Source of the DNA: an uncultured Flavobacteriaceae bacterium | GTDB taxonomy: Bacteria; Bacteroidota; Bacteroidia; Flavobacteriales; Flavobacteriaceae | DNA length: 64,000 nucleotides | NCBI GenBank assembly: GCA_905182295.1 | Contig: CAJJAZ010000003.1 | Coordinates: forward strand, 1 to 64,000 | Direction: 5' to 3' | Shown: in pieces, positions 26,854 to 36,064 of the stretch | Numbering within the stretch: the first letter of the stretch is position 1 | Layout of the letters: each line of letters starts with the position of its first letter | Translations under genes and position numbers: made by a program | The notes under the pieces: generated by a model | Database searches by the model: none | Told to the model about the DNA's origin: nothing | What the model saw: only the letters and a program-made list of their open reading frames with translations

Positions 26854-29192
26854 TAGGATGGATTTAATTCATGGGTGCTCATTGAATAAGGAAATGCTTC
26901 GGGATCAATTGCTCGCTTTAGATTAGGCTCCTCGCTCATTTCAAGACGAAGCACACCGCCCTGTTGTACTGCATCTGTTTTCAAAAAAGAGGCATTCCAA
27001 TCTGCATTATTCAAAGTAGCTTTCTGAATATAAGGCGCCGTTTCACTATTGTGATCTGCGATAATGTCAAATACATTTCCATTTTGTAGTTTTAGAGAAA
27101 CCTTGTCAAAAAGCGGACTTCCTAAAACATATTCTCCAGTTACTGGTGCAACAGGGTAGAAACCCATGGCAGAAAAAACGTACCAGGCAGATGTTTGTCC
27201 ATTGTCTTCATCACCGCAATATCCATCTGGTGCAGGCGTGTATAAAGAAGTGAGCACTTCTCTAATTTTCGATTGTGTTTTCCATGGTTTCCCAGCGTAA
27301 TTATACAGGTAAATCATATGCTGAATGGGTTGGTTTCCGTGGGCATAATTTCCCATATTGGCTATTTGCATTTCTCTAATCTCATGAATCGTAAAGCCGT
27401 AATAAGAACTGTCAAACAGAGGTGGCATGTCAAATACCAAATCTAACTGTGACTCAAAAACTTCCAAGCCCCCCATTTCATTAGCCAAACCTGCAATGTC
27501 ATGAAATACTGACCATGTGTAGTGAAGGCTATTCCCTTCGGTAAAAGCATCGCCCCACTTTAGGGGATTAAAAGGGCTTTGAAAAGTGCCATCTTCATTT
27601 TTTCCTCGCATCCATTTGGTTTCGGGGTCTAACAGGTTTTTATAATTCAGAGCCTTTTTAAAGTATTGATCTGCCAAAGAAAACTGACCCATTTTTTTAG
27701 CCAACTGACCAATGCTAAAATCTGCGTAAGCGTATTCAAGTGTTCTAGCTGCGTTCTCATTAACTCCAACATTATAAGGGACATAACCCAATTCATTGTA
27801 GTAATCTACCCCTGCTCTACCCACAGAGTTTACAGGACGTTCGGCAGATTCAGTCGCATTTTTTAACAGTGCTTCTAATAACAAATTTTGATCTGCAGAC
27901 ACACCCTGTATAAGAGCGTCAGCAATAATAGGTGCGGAATTTGACCCTATCATAGAATCCCTATGACCAGGACTTGCCCATTCTGGCAACCATCCTGATT
28001 CTTTGTAAGTGTTGGCCAAACCCTCTAGTATTTGTGAATTTAAATCTGGATACATGAGGTTGAAAAATGGAAAAACAGCTCGAAAAGTATCCCAGAAACC
28101 ATTGTCTGTAAACATATAACCAGCTTCAACTTTTCCATTATAAGGACTGTAGTGCACCACTTCATTTTGAGCGTTGTACTCGTAAAATTTTCTAGGAAAT
28201 AACAAGACACGATACAAACAGGAATAAAAAGTTTTTAATTGGTCCTGATCAGAACCACTCACCATAATACGGCCCAGTTCTTTCTCCCAAGCAGTGGTCG
28301 CTTTTAGTTTTGTCTCCTCAAAAGAATCTGATCCAATCTCTCTATTCAAATTGATCTCTGCCTGCGCTGGAGAAATAAATGAAGAAGCTACTTTCATATG
28401 AACTTCTTGCCCCTTTTTAGTATTAAAACTTACTACTGCTCCTACGTGTTCTCCCTCTTGCTCGGTTTGCTGAGGCATGAGCTTCCAGCCATCGGTCCAT
28501 GTTTGGACCATCTCAAAATCTGTATCAAAAACAGCGACAAAATAATTATGAAAATTTTCAGGAACCCCTCCATTGTTGTTCCTACAATAGCCAATGATTT
28601 TACGCTCCTCAGGAATGATTTTCACCATAGATCCTTTAAAAAAACCATCTAAGATGACATGAGAGGCGGTACTCTCTGGAAAAGAAAATTTAAATTGGGC
28701 CGCTCTCTCCGTTGGTGTAACAGACATTGTTACATCATAATCCGCTAAATACACACTGTAAAAATCTGGTTGAACCACCTCTGATTTATGAGAAAACCAA
28801 GACGCCCTTTTGTCTTCATTTACTTCTAATGGACCGGTAGTTGCCATGATTGAAAAAGCAGCATAGTCATTTATCCATGGGCTGGGTTGGTGGGTTTGCT
28901 TAATGCCTCTAATGGTATTCTCGTCATATTTATAGGTCCATCCATCCCCCATTTTAGAGGTCATAGGTGTCCAAAAATTCATTCCCCATGGTGTGGCAAT
29001 TGCAGGATAGGTATTTCCGTTAGAAAGACTGAAATCTGAATCCGTTCCCATGAGTGGATTTACAAAATCCACGAGACTATTTGTTTGCTCTGAGGCTGCA
29101 AGAGACGTTATTTGAGTGGTGTCTTTACAAGAGAAGAAAAGCACTAAAACAAGTGAATTAAAAAGCAGTTTACTGAATTGTTTTATAAACAT
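26853..29192 (-). CDS. GH92-family protein with Gln at general-acid position
   Basis: This 779-residue lipoprotein (VLFFSC) has full GH92 architecture: FVNPLMGTDSDFSLSNG, FYSCLYRVLLFPRKF, GFWDTFRAVFPFFNLMYP, KESGWLPEWASPG and CGDEDNGQTSAWYVFSAMGF, which holds the base aspartates. In the segment YAHGNQPIQHMIYLYNY, the residue aligned with the general-acid Glu is Gln621 (codon 27330-27332). A Gln at this site is known in GH92 enzymes acting on mannosyl-phosphate diesters, whose leaving group needs no protonation. That activity is therefore possible here, but inferred only. It is co-transcribed with the second GH92. Confidence 0.9.
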   Translation of the reverse strand: MFIKQFSKLLFNSLVLVLFFSCKDTTQITSLAASEQTNSLVDFVNPLMGTDSDFSLSNGNTYPAIATPWGMNFWTPMTSKMGDGWTYKYDENTIRGIKQTHQPSPWINDYAAFSIMATTGPLEVNEDKRASWFSHKSEVVQPDFYSVYLADYDVTMSVTPTERAAQFKFSFPESTASHVILDGFFKGSMVKIIPEERKIIGYCRNNNGGVPENFHNYFVAVFDTDFEMVQTWTDGWKLMPQQTEQEGEHVGAVVSFNTKKGQEVHMKVASSFISPAQAEINLNREIGSDSFEETKLKATTAWEKELGRIMVSGSDQDQLKTFYSCLYRVLLFPRKFYEYNAQNEVVHYSPYNGKVEAGYMFTDNGFWDTFRAVFPFFNLMYPDLNSQILEGLANTYKESGWLPEWASPGHRDSMIGSNSAPIIADALIQGVSADQNLLLEALLKNATESAERPVNSVGRAGVDYYNELGYVPYNVGVNENAARTLEYAYADFSIGQLAKKMGQFSLADQYFKKALNYKNLLDPETKWMRGKNEDGTFQSPFNPLKWGDAFTEGNSLHYTWSVFHDIAGLANEMGGLEVFESQLDLVFDMPPLFDSSYYGFTIHEIREMQIANMGNYAHGNQPIQHMIYLYNYAGKPWKTQSKIREVLTSLYTPAPDGYCGDEDNGQTSAWYVFSAMGFYPVAPVTGEYVLGSPLFDKVSLKLQNGNVFDIIADHNSETAPYIQKATLNNADWNASFLKTDAVQQGGVLRLEMSEEPNLKRAIDPEAFPYSMSTHELNPS

Positions 29193-29201
29193 ATTCGTCG
29201 T

Positions 29202-30305
29202 TTAATTTTGTTCTTTAGAGGCCTTTATTTCTTTCCATTGATCAGGGGTAATGGCATTACCATCAAAAAATGAAACGCCATTTGCTCCATTATCCTTAGC
29301 CATTTGAATGGCCAATCCAAGGTCTTTTGCACCCATTGAAGGGACATAAACTCCGGTGTGCAGACCCACTCCTTTACCTTCTAAATCTTTAACCCCTTGG
29401 GCGGTAGCAAATCCTATCCAATCTACCCCTTCATTGTAAAAGCTGTTGTAAATCATAGGCAATACTGCATCTATTTCCCATTTGTCCCAACGCTGACGCA
29501 CCATATGGTCTGCCATCTCAGGATACGGAAAAACAGCGGCGGTCAGTATTTTATTATTCTTATGGGCAATTTCATAAGCCTCATCTACAATACTTTTTAC
29601 CTTATTTAATCTAAACTGCTTCCATTCTATATCAATTTCAGGATGCGTCATTTCTAAAGGATTTCTGTGGTGCTCTTTTTCAAAGGCTGTCACACATACC
29701 TCGCAATAACAAAAGTCAAATTCCGGCAGTTCCGTATCCTGCACCAAGTCGTATTTAGGCAAAAGTCCGACAGGCAAATAGATGTCCGAGTACCTTATAT
29801 AATCCAGGTGAACACTGGCCACTCCATTTACTTTTGCCAAACCTTCTACCAATGAAAGCACATGTGCCCTAGAAGCCTCTCTAGTAGGACACATCCATTT
29901 GTAATAGCCAACATAGGGCGGCTGGTCAAAACAAGATTTACCATCCCTACTCACTGCATACCACTCAGGATGCTTTTCTGCCTCTTTGTCTCCAGGCCTA
30001 TTGATCGCCATAATCCATGCGTGAACCTCCAATCCTGCCTTTTGAGCAATGGGAGTCAGGCGGGATAAAAGACTTGGATCTGTATTGGTGTTAATCAAAA
30101 CAGCATCTATTCCATTTTGGGCATATCTTTCAAACTCAGATACATAAGAAGCATCTGACCTTTCTGCATTGGCTGTGGTCCAAGTCCAATATTTAAAAGG
30201 AGGCTCAGCCGGAATCTCTTGAGAGGTCTTTTTGTCTTGACAAGCACTGAATATGAAAGCCCCAAATAAGGCCAAGAAGATTGATTTAATTCGAATTTGT
30301 TTCAT
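29202..30305 (-). CDS. TIM-barrel glycosidase-like lipoprotein (GHL10-like)
   Basis: This protein has about 367 residues from the ATG at 30305, where the lipobox FSAC follows correctly; an ATG 18 bases upstream is less likely. The mature part reads as a TIM barrel of the GH10-like/DUF187 type: IDAVLINTNTD, LEVHAWIMAINRPG, VNGVASVHLDYIRYSD, TAAVFPYPE and WEIDAVLPMIYNSFY. The DYIRY and acidic residues at strand ends are likely catalytic. Substrate is unknown. It overlaps the upstream CBM9-like gene by 20 bases and lies 9 bases before the GH92 gene, so it is part of the operon. Confidence 0.8.
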   Translation of the reverse strand: MKQIRIKSIFLALFGAFIFSACQDKKTSQEIPAEPPFKYWTWTTANAERSDASYVSEFERYAQNGIDAVLINTNTDPSLLSRLTPIAQKAGLEVHAWIMAINRPGDKEAEKHPEWYAVSRDGKSCFDQPPYVGYYKWMCPTREASRAHVLSLVEGLAKVNGVASVHLDYIRYSDIYLPVGLLPKYDLVQDTELPEFDFCYCEVCVTAFEKEHHRNPLEMTHPEIDIEWKQFRLNKVKSIVDEAYEIAHKNNKILTAAVFPYPEMADHMVRQRWDKWEIDAVLPMIYNSFYNEGVDWIGFATAQGVKDLEGKGVGLHTGVYVPSMGAKDLGLAIQMAKDNGANGVSFFDGNAITPDQWKEIKASKEQN

Positions 30306-31380
30306 AACTTTTAAATTTTCCACTGGTATTGATTTCTAATGTTAGTTCACTAAAAGGACTTTCACACAAAAGACTAAAGCCATTTAAATAGGATATTAGC
30401 CTCAACTTAACTTCCTCACCTTTTATATAAGCGCTTGTATTGATCTGATCTACTGACAATTCATTACCCGTTTTGTAAAGAGAAAGTAATTTCCTGTATT
30501 CCTGGTACATGAACCATTTTAAATGCTCTTGGTCAGGGATTGAAAAAGAATCATTTTCACCAGGTGTTTTAGGGCTAAAATACACATAGCCCCATTTTTC
30601 TGGTTCATGCATATTAATGACTTTTTGTTCCGACCAAACCCAATTGTATTCAGGTAAATAATTTCCGTCTGCTCCTTTTTTCCTGTAATACTGCCCTTCT
30701 GAAATATCAAAGTCCCAATTGACCCTTGAAAAACCCATACGCCAGAATTTCCCAGCCAGATCCCCATCCATCTGAGTCACTTCTTTAAAAACAGTCCAGG
30801 GAATAGCTACTTCTAAAAGCCAACCTTGATCTACATCTGAAGGATTATTGAGGGTCCCTTGAATGCTCACTGCAGACAATACACCCTTCATATCCCACTG
30901 ATTGAGTGCTTTAGGATTATTTCTATAAGGTGCCGTTAAAAACAAATCCCATATAGTATTGAGAACATTCATCTCAAATTCTACATAATTATGGGTGTCA
31001 CCGTCTGGATCAATAAAAATCTCAAAATCGTTATTGTAAAATATAACGGTATCTCGCTGTTTAAGCGTACCCCATACATGAGGCTCCTCCAGTTTTGCCA
31101 TAAAATAAAGGTATTTCTCATCCCACAACATTTTCATTTGGGTATTGTATTTTGGTGTTTTTTTACCTTCAATATCTATAAATGGAGTAGTCCAAGGGAC
31201 CCTTTGCCAAGCAGATTCATCTACAATACCATCAATCGAGATTGCCTCAGATGTTTTAAAGGTCACATAAGAGTTTGGGATTGGGGTATTGAATTCAAAA
31301 GGTGGCTCTTGACCAGATAATAGGTTAGAATAAAAGAGACTGAGGGTTAAAAAAAAGAAAAAACTAAAAAAATTTTTCAT
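30286..31380 (-). CDS. CBM9-like carbohydrate-binding protein
   Basis: This 364-residue secreted protein has a Sec signal ending LLSGQ. A CBM9-like beta-sandwich covers most of it: ISIDGIVDESAWQRVPWTTP, MKMLWDEKYLYFMAKLEEPHV, YNNDFEIFIDPDGD and NYVEFEMNVLNTIWD. The family binds sugar chain ends and also occurs as a stand-alone protein in Bacteroidetes. It is the first gene of the PUL operon on the minus strand and faces the histidine kinase across a 235-base region. Confidence 0.88.
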   Translation of the reverse strand: MKNFFSFFFFLTLSLFYSNLLSGQEPPFEFNTPIPNSYVTFKTSEAISIDGIVDESAWQRVPWTTPFIDIEGKKTPKYNTQMKMLWDEKYLYFMAKLEEPHVWGTLKQRDTVIFYNNDFEIFIDPDGDTHNYVEFEMNVLNTIWDLFLTAPYRNNPKALNQWDMKGVLSAVSIQGTLNNPSDVDQGWLLEVAIPWTVFKEVTQMDGDLAGKFWRMGFSRVNWDFDISEGQYYRKKGADGNYLPEYNWVWSEQKVINMHEPEKWGYVYFSPKTPGENDSFSIPDQEHLKWFMYQEYRKLLSLYKTGNELSVDQINTSAYIKGEEVKLRLISYLNGFSLLCESPFSELTLEINTSGKFKSYETNSN

Positions 31381-31422
31381 AAATAAATGACAATAAATGC
31401 TTCTTTAAAATTACAAATTGTA

Positions 31423-31462
31423 TTCTTGCTACAAGAACAAAAATATATTTTGTAGTACAAGA
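31423..31462. promoter_or_regulatory. Candidate operator between PUL and two-component genes
   Basis: A perfect inverted repeat TTCTTG-CTA-CAAGAA (31423-31437) is followed by another half-site in TACAAGA (31456-31462), which repeats TACAAGA of the first site 26 bases away. An imperfect ACAAAA/TTTTGT pair lies between. The elements sit in the divergent region between the PUL and the LytTR regulator, the natural place for its binding site. No binding is demonstrated. Confidence 0.35.
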
Positions 31463-31615
31463 TATGCTTATAAACACCTCTAATTTTGTTAATTTTAAAA
31501 GAAATTAAACATATTTTTAGACCAACAACAAAGCATTCAAGGTATACAACATCTGTTTTAATAGGCTGTAGCATCACTTGAATTATTTTTTAAACAGCGC
31601 CGTTTAATAACTACC

Positions 31616-32743
31616 ATGATTGCAGACAACCAAATAGACGCCCTACTCAACCAAGCTTCGTATTCAAAGAAATACCAGATTACAAAAAGACACCATGTAA
31701 TTTTTTGGGCCATTTACATTATATTTAATACCATTAGATGGGGTAGTTATTTTGACGATTATAGCTACTCTTTAAAAACAAATTTACTGGGCTTCCCCAT
31801 ACACATGACTTTGGCTTACCTCAATGTGTATTACCTCATGCCAAAGTTTGTTTATAAGAAAAAATACTGGAATTACGCTGGACTTGTCGTGCTGTCTTTA
31901 TTTTTAATGCTGGTTTTGAAATACTACCTCACTTATTATTTGGTGAGCACCAATGTATGGCCAGAGGGTCCTGAAGAACCGAATGGCTTGAGTTTTAATT
32001 ATGGTATTCAAATGATGTTGGGTGAATTTTATGTAGTAGCCTTTGTTACAGCCATTAAAGTGACCATTGACTGGCTGGGAGAAAACAATCGTTTTAACGA
32101 TTTGGAAAAAAGACAACTGGCCACCGAATTACGATTTCTAAGGTCTCAAGTATCTCCCCACTTTTTTTTTAATACCTTAAATAATATTTATGGTCTCACC
32201 TTAGAAAAGTCCGACAAGGCCCCTGAAGTGGTTCTTAAACTCTCCGAGCTGATGCGCTATCTATTGTATGCCACAAAAAAAAGAAAACAAGATTTAATCA
32301 GCGAGCTTAACTGTATTAAAAATTATATAGACCTCGAAAGAATACGATTTAGTGATAAGCTAAAGGTAGAAGTGGAGATAAAAGGAGACTTAGAAGATAA
32401 GAAAATTGCCCCAATGCTCTTAATCCCACTCATTGAAAATAGTTTTAAACACGGCGCAAATCAAAACTTGGGAGACGTTAAAATCACTTTAAATGCTCTA
32501 GTAGAAGGTGATTTTTTATATTTTGAGGTCAGCAATAATTTACCACAACACAGGACGCTCAGCGATACTAAATCCATAAGCACAAAAAATAACAGCAGTA
32601 CAGAATCTATAAAAAAGAGGGGGGGCATTGGATTAACCAATGTAAAAAAGAGACTAGAATTAGGCTATGCACCCCAAGACTACGAATTAAAAATAAACCA
32701 AACCGACCAACACTTTACTGTTAAACTAAAATTAAAAGTATGA
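31616..32743 (+). CDS. LytS-type sensor histidine kinase
   Basis: This 375-residue protein has four membrane segments (about residues 25-155) and then the His_kinase domain. The phospho-acceptor is His182 in SQVSPHFFFNTLNNIYGL; the ATP-binding part has PLIENSFKHGANQ and GGIGLTNVKKRL. It has no periplasmic sensor domain, so the signal may be in the membrane. It overlaps the response-regulator gene by 4 bases and is divergent from the PUL, which it probably controls. Confidence 0.92.
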   Translation: MIADNQIDALLNQASYSKKYQITKRHHVIFWAIYIIFNTIRWGSYFDDYSYSLKTNLLGFPIHMTLAYLNVYYLMPKFVYKKKYWNYAGLVVLSLFLMLVLKYYLTYYLVSTNVWPEGPEEPNGLSFNYGIQMMLGEFYVVAFVTAIKVTIDWLGENNRFNDLEKRQLATELRFLRSQVSPHFFFNTLNNIYGLTLEKSDKAPEVVLKLSELMRYLLYATKKRKQDLISELNCIKNYIDLERIRFSDKLKVEVEIKGDLEDKKIAPMLLIPLIENSFKHGANQNLGDVKITLNALVEGDFLYFEVSNNLPQHRTLSDTKSISTKNNSSTESIKKRGGIGLTNVKKRLELGYAPQDYELKINQTDQHFTVKLKLKV

Positions 32744-33453
32744 GGCTAAAAACCATTATTGTAGACGACGAACCTTTGGCTGTCAGCATCTTAGAAAAAT
32801 ATGCTGCAGAAATTAAAGAGATTGAACTCTTGGCTACTTTTAACAATGCCGTAGAAGCCGCCAGTTTTGTTCAAAACAATCCCTTAGACCTCATTTTTCT
32901 AGACATTAATATGCCCGTACTAGATGGACTGTCTTTCTTGAAAAGTTTAGACCTAAAACCCATGGTGATCATGACCACCGCCCATGAAAATCATGCCTTG
33001 GAAAGTTTTGAGCTTCAGGCCATTGATTATCTGGTCAAACCAATTCCGTTTCCTAGGTTTTTGAAATCTGTGCAGCGGATTATTCAATTAAAAAAACCCA
33101 AAAAATCTTTAAATCAAAATGCCTCTGAAACTAAGAGCATTTTTGTGAAAATTGACAAAAAGAAACTGCAAAAAATTGAGCTGGACAAGATTGTCCTTAT
33201 CGAAAGCCTAAAAGACTATATCCGGATTAAAACAGATTTTGGAAAATACATTATACACAAGACTTTGAGTAGCTTCACTGAAGAGCTCCCTACAGATAAA
33301 TTTATAAGGATCCACCGCTCTTTTACTGTAGCCATAGACCGTATAGAGTCCATAGAAGGAAACAGTATAGAAATACAAGGAGAACGATTCACTATAGGCA
33401 GAAGTTATATTAATGAGGTAAAGTCTAAAATACTTCAAGATCTCATTAATTGA
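32740..33453 (+). CDS. LytTR response regulator
   Basis: This 237-residue protein has an N-terminal receiver domain (acidic pair DDE at 9-11, phospho-acceptor Asp55 in FLDINMP, Lys in LVKP) and a C-terminal LytTR DNA-binding domain from about residue 130 (FVKIDKKKLQKIELDKIVLI, FIRIHRSFTVAIDRI, FTIGRSY). It is partner of the overlapping kinase gene. LytTR proteins bind direct repeats near promoters; the adjacent PUL and the operon at 33684 are the obvious candidate targets. Confidence 0.93.
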   Translation: MRLKTIIVDDEPLAVSILEKYAAEIKEIELLATFNNAVEAASFVQNNPLDLIFLDINMPVLDGLSFLKSLDLKPMVIMTTAHENHALESFELQAIDYLVKPIPFPRFLKSVQRIIQLKKPKKSLNQNASETKSIFVKIDKKKLQKIELDKIVLIESLKDYIRIKTDFGKYIIHKTLSSFTEELPTDKFIRIHRSFTVAIDRIESIEGNSIEIQGERFTIGRSYINEVKSKILQDLIN

Positions 33454-33683
33454 AAATTAATTCTCAGAAGATAATTCATTTTGAAAAGTAAAATTGAGTG
33501 TAAAAATCACCAAAAACAGTGAGGCTTTTTATTTAATGATACTTGTTGTAATTGATATAAAAGGCTCATTGATGTTTGTCTTATTGTACAATGTATTGAA
33601 CCATAAGCCATTGTCGTTGGTCTAAATTAATTGCATACAAACTTTATTATATTGATATTAACTAATCAATAAAAAAAGATGCT

Positions 33684-36062
33684 ATGCGCCTATTTTATTT
33701 TTTGCGAAAAATTCAAACAACCCATTTAAAAACGGAGAGACTATTTTCATTAATTCTTCTCCTTACTGTTTTGAGTTGCCAAACCAGAGGCCCTAAAATT
33801 AAGGATTCAGATATAGGAATGTTCACAGAAAAGGTTCCAGATTCCATAGACTTCACCTTCCATGTAAAACCGGTACTTTCAGACAGGTGTTTTAAATGTC
33901 ATGGTCCAGATAAAAACGCCATTAAGGGCGGTCTTTCCCTGCATACTGCAGCGGGGGCCTATATGGCCCTTGGCAAAGCCAAAGACCGCCAGGCCGTAGT
34001 CCCATTTAAACCTGAGGAAAGCGAACTAGTGATGCGTATACACAGTACCGATCCTGTTACTCAAATGCCTCCGCCAGAGTCTAATTTAAGTCTGAGTGAT
34101 TACGAAAAAGAGGTCCTTGAAAAATGGATCGCTCAAGGAGGAAATTATCAAGAACACTGGGCATTTACTCCTCCAATCCAAAAAAAAGCACCGCCCATTA
34201 ATGCGGACTGGGGAGCCAACAAAATAGATGGCTTTGTATTGGAAAAACTGAAGGAAAAAGGACTAAAACCCTCGGTGGCAGCACCCAAAGAAGTGCTTTT
34301 AAGGAGGGTGTTTTTAGACCTTACTGGGATTCCACCAAGTCCAGAAACAGTCGCCTCTTTTGTGTCCAATAAAGATCCCATAGCCTATGATAAGATCGTA
34401 GACAGCCTGCTAAAAACGAATGATTATGCAGAACACATGACTTCAGAATGGCTGGCTATTTCAAGGTATGCAGACACACACGGTTATCAGGATGATTTTG
34501 AAAGAATCATGTGGCCGTGGAGGGATTGGGTCATTCACGCATTTAAAGAAAATATGCCCTACAATACCTTTGTAACCTATCAATTGGCAGGAGACCAACT
34601 CCCCAATCCAACCAAAGAACAAATTTTGGCTACTGGATTCAATAGGAACCATAAAATTACCTTTGAAGGTGGGGTTATCCCTGAAGAATACAGGGTAGAA
34701 TATGTAGAGGATAGGACCAACACTTTTGGGACTGCTTTTCTAGGCATGACCATGGAATGTGCCAGATGCCATGACCACAAATACGATCCCATCTCTCAAA
34801 AAAACCACTTTGAACTCTTTAGCTTCTTTAACCGTTTAGAAGAAAAAGGATTGGTGTCTGACAGGAATGAGGTTCCTGCTCCAACCATGAGAATTACACC
34901 AGAGGATCAAAAAGGTGTACTCGCATTTTTAAGTGCCCAGGAAGCAGGTGAAAAGACACCTCAAAAAGGGATGGAAATCATGGTCATGCAAGACATGCCA
35001 AGTCCAAGAAAGACCTATATATTAAATAGAGGTGCCTACGACCAACCCACTACAGAGGTATTCCCAAATACCCCAGAAAAAATACTGCCCTTTCCAGAAG
35101 ATTTTCCAAAAAACAGGTTGGGCTTGTCGCAATGGCTTTTTGCGGAGGAGCATCCGCTAACAGCGAGGGTGGCGGTCAATAGAATTTGGCAGCGATTTTT
35201 TGGAGAAGGCTTAGTGGCGAGCAGCTATGATTTTGGCAACCAAGGCGCACTGCCTACACATCCAGAATTATTGGATTTTATGGCCCTTAAATTTAAAAAC
35301 GAGGGATGGGATTTACATAACGTCATGCGATTTATAGTTCAATCTGACACCTACAAACAAAGCAGTGCGGTTAGTGGGGAGGCCTTACAATTGGATCCAG
35401 AAAATAAATGGATGGCTAGAGCTCCTAGATTGCGACTTTCTGCAGAGAGTATCCGAGATCAAGCCTTGGCGATTAGCGGCTTATTGGTCAGAAAAATTGG
35501 TGGTCCGAGTGTGAAACCGTATCAGCCTGAAGGCTTGTGGAAAGAAACCACAGGTGGGGGTGGTGGGAGTACGGCCAATTATGTTCCAGACACAGGAGCC
35601 TCTCTATACAGAAAGAGTATGTACACTTTTTGGAAAAGAACTGTTCCGCCACCGAGCATGCTCACTTTTGACGCGTCAAATAGGGATTTGTGCAGTGTAA
35701 AAAGCCAACAGACCAATACCCCACTACAGGCCTTGGTATTATTAAATGATCCTCAGATTATAGAGGCCTCTAGGGGGTTGGCTGAAAAAGCCAGTAAAAA
35801 AGAATCTACCATAGAGGCGCAGTTGGCTTATATGTACCTGGCGGCTACAGGACATTTTACCAATGAGAAAGTAGCTGAACAATTACTGGCACTGTATCGG
35901 GATATGGAATTACAAGTACAACAAGAAGGTGTTATTCCTGAAATCTATTTGGGGATTGGAGAAAAAGAGGGGTTTTTCAAAGAAAAAGATCCCTCTTTTA
36001 CTGCTTTATCTCTTACAGCACATACCATTTTAAATTTAGACTTAACCATTACCCGAAGCTAA
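33684..36062 (+). CDS. Planctomycete-type cytochrome, DUF1549/DUF1553 lipoprotein
   Basis: This 792-residue lipoprotein (VLSC, Cys32) starts with a planctomycete cytochrome-C-like domain whose heme motif is CFKCH (Cys69, Cys72, His73). DUF1549 follows (INADWGANKIDGFVLEKL) with a second CxxCH (Cys359-ARCH) inside MECARCHDHKYDPIS. The C-terminal DUF1553 contains EEHPLTARVAVNRIWQRFFG and AGDQLPN-type segments. The function of the family is unknown; gene pairs with DUF1501 are common in Planctomycetes and marine Bacteroidetes. It is the first gene of a five-gene operon and is separated from the DUF1501 gene by 2 bases. Confidence 0.92.
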   Translation: MRLFYFLRKIQTTHLKTERLFSLILLLTVLSCQTRGPKIKDSDIGMFTEKVPDSIDFTFHVKPVLSDRCFKCHGPDKNAIKGGLSLHTAAGAYMALGKAKDRQAVVPFKPEESELVMRIHSTDPVTQMPPPESNLSLSDYEKEVLEKWIAQGGNYQEHWAFTPPIQKKAPPINADWGANKIDGFVLEKLKEKGLKPSVAAPKEVLLRRVFLDLTGIPPSPETVASFVSNKDPIAYDKIVDSLLKTNDYAEHMTSEWLAISRYADTHGYQDDFERIMWPWRDWVIHAFKENMPYNTFVTYQLAGDQLPNPTKEQILATGFNRNHKITFEGGVIPEEYRVEYVEDRTNTFGTAFLGMTMECARCHDHKYDPISQKNHFELFSFFNRLEEKGLVSDRNEVPAPTMRITPEDQKGVLAFLSAQEAGEKTPQKGMEIMVMQDMPSPRKTYILNRGAYDQPTTEVFPNTPEKILPFPEDFPKNRLGLSQWLFAEEHPLTARVAVNRIWQRFFGEGLVASSYDFGNQGALPTHPELLDFMALKFKNEGWDLHNVMRFIVQSDTYKQSSAVSGEALQLDPENKWMARAPRLRLSAESIRDQALAISGLLVRKIGGPSVKPYQPEGLWKETTGGGGGSTANYVPDTGASLYRKSMYTFWKRTVPPPSMLTFDASNRDLCSVKSQQTNTPLQALVLLNDPQIIEASRGLAEKASKKESTIEAQLAYMYLAATGHFTNEKVAEQLLALYRDMELQVQQEGVIPEIYLGIGEKEGFFKEKDPSFTALSLTAHTILNLDLTITRS

Positions 36063-36064
36063 TC

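Noticed and set aside
33541-33560. Second copy of the candidate LytTR site upstream of 33684
   Set aside because: Only CTTG plus a few scattered bases match; the second half-site is missing.
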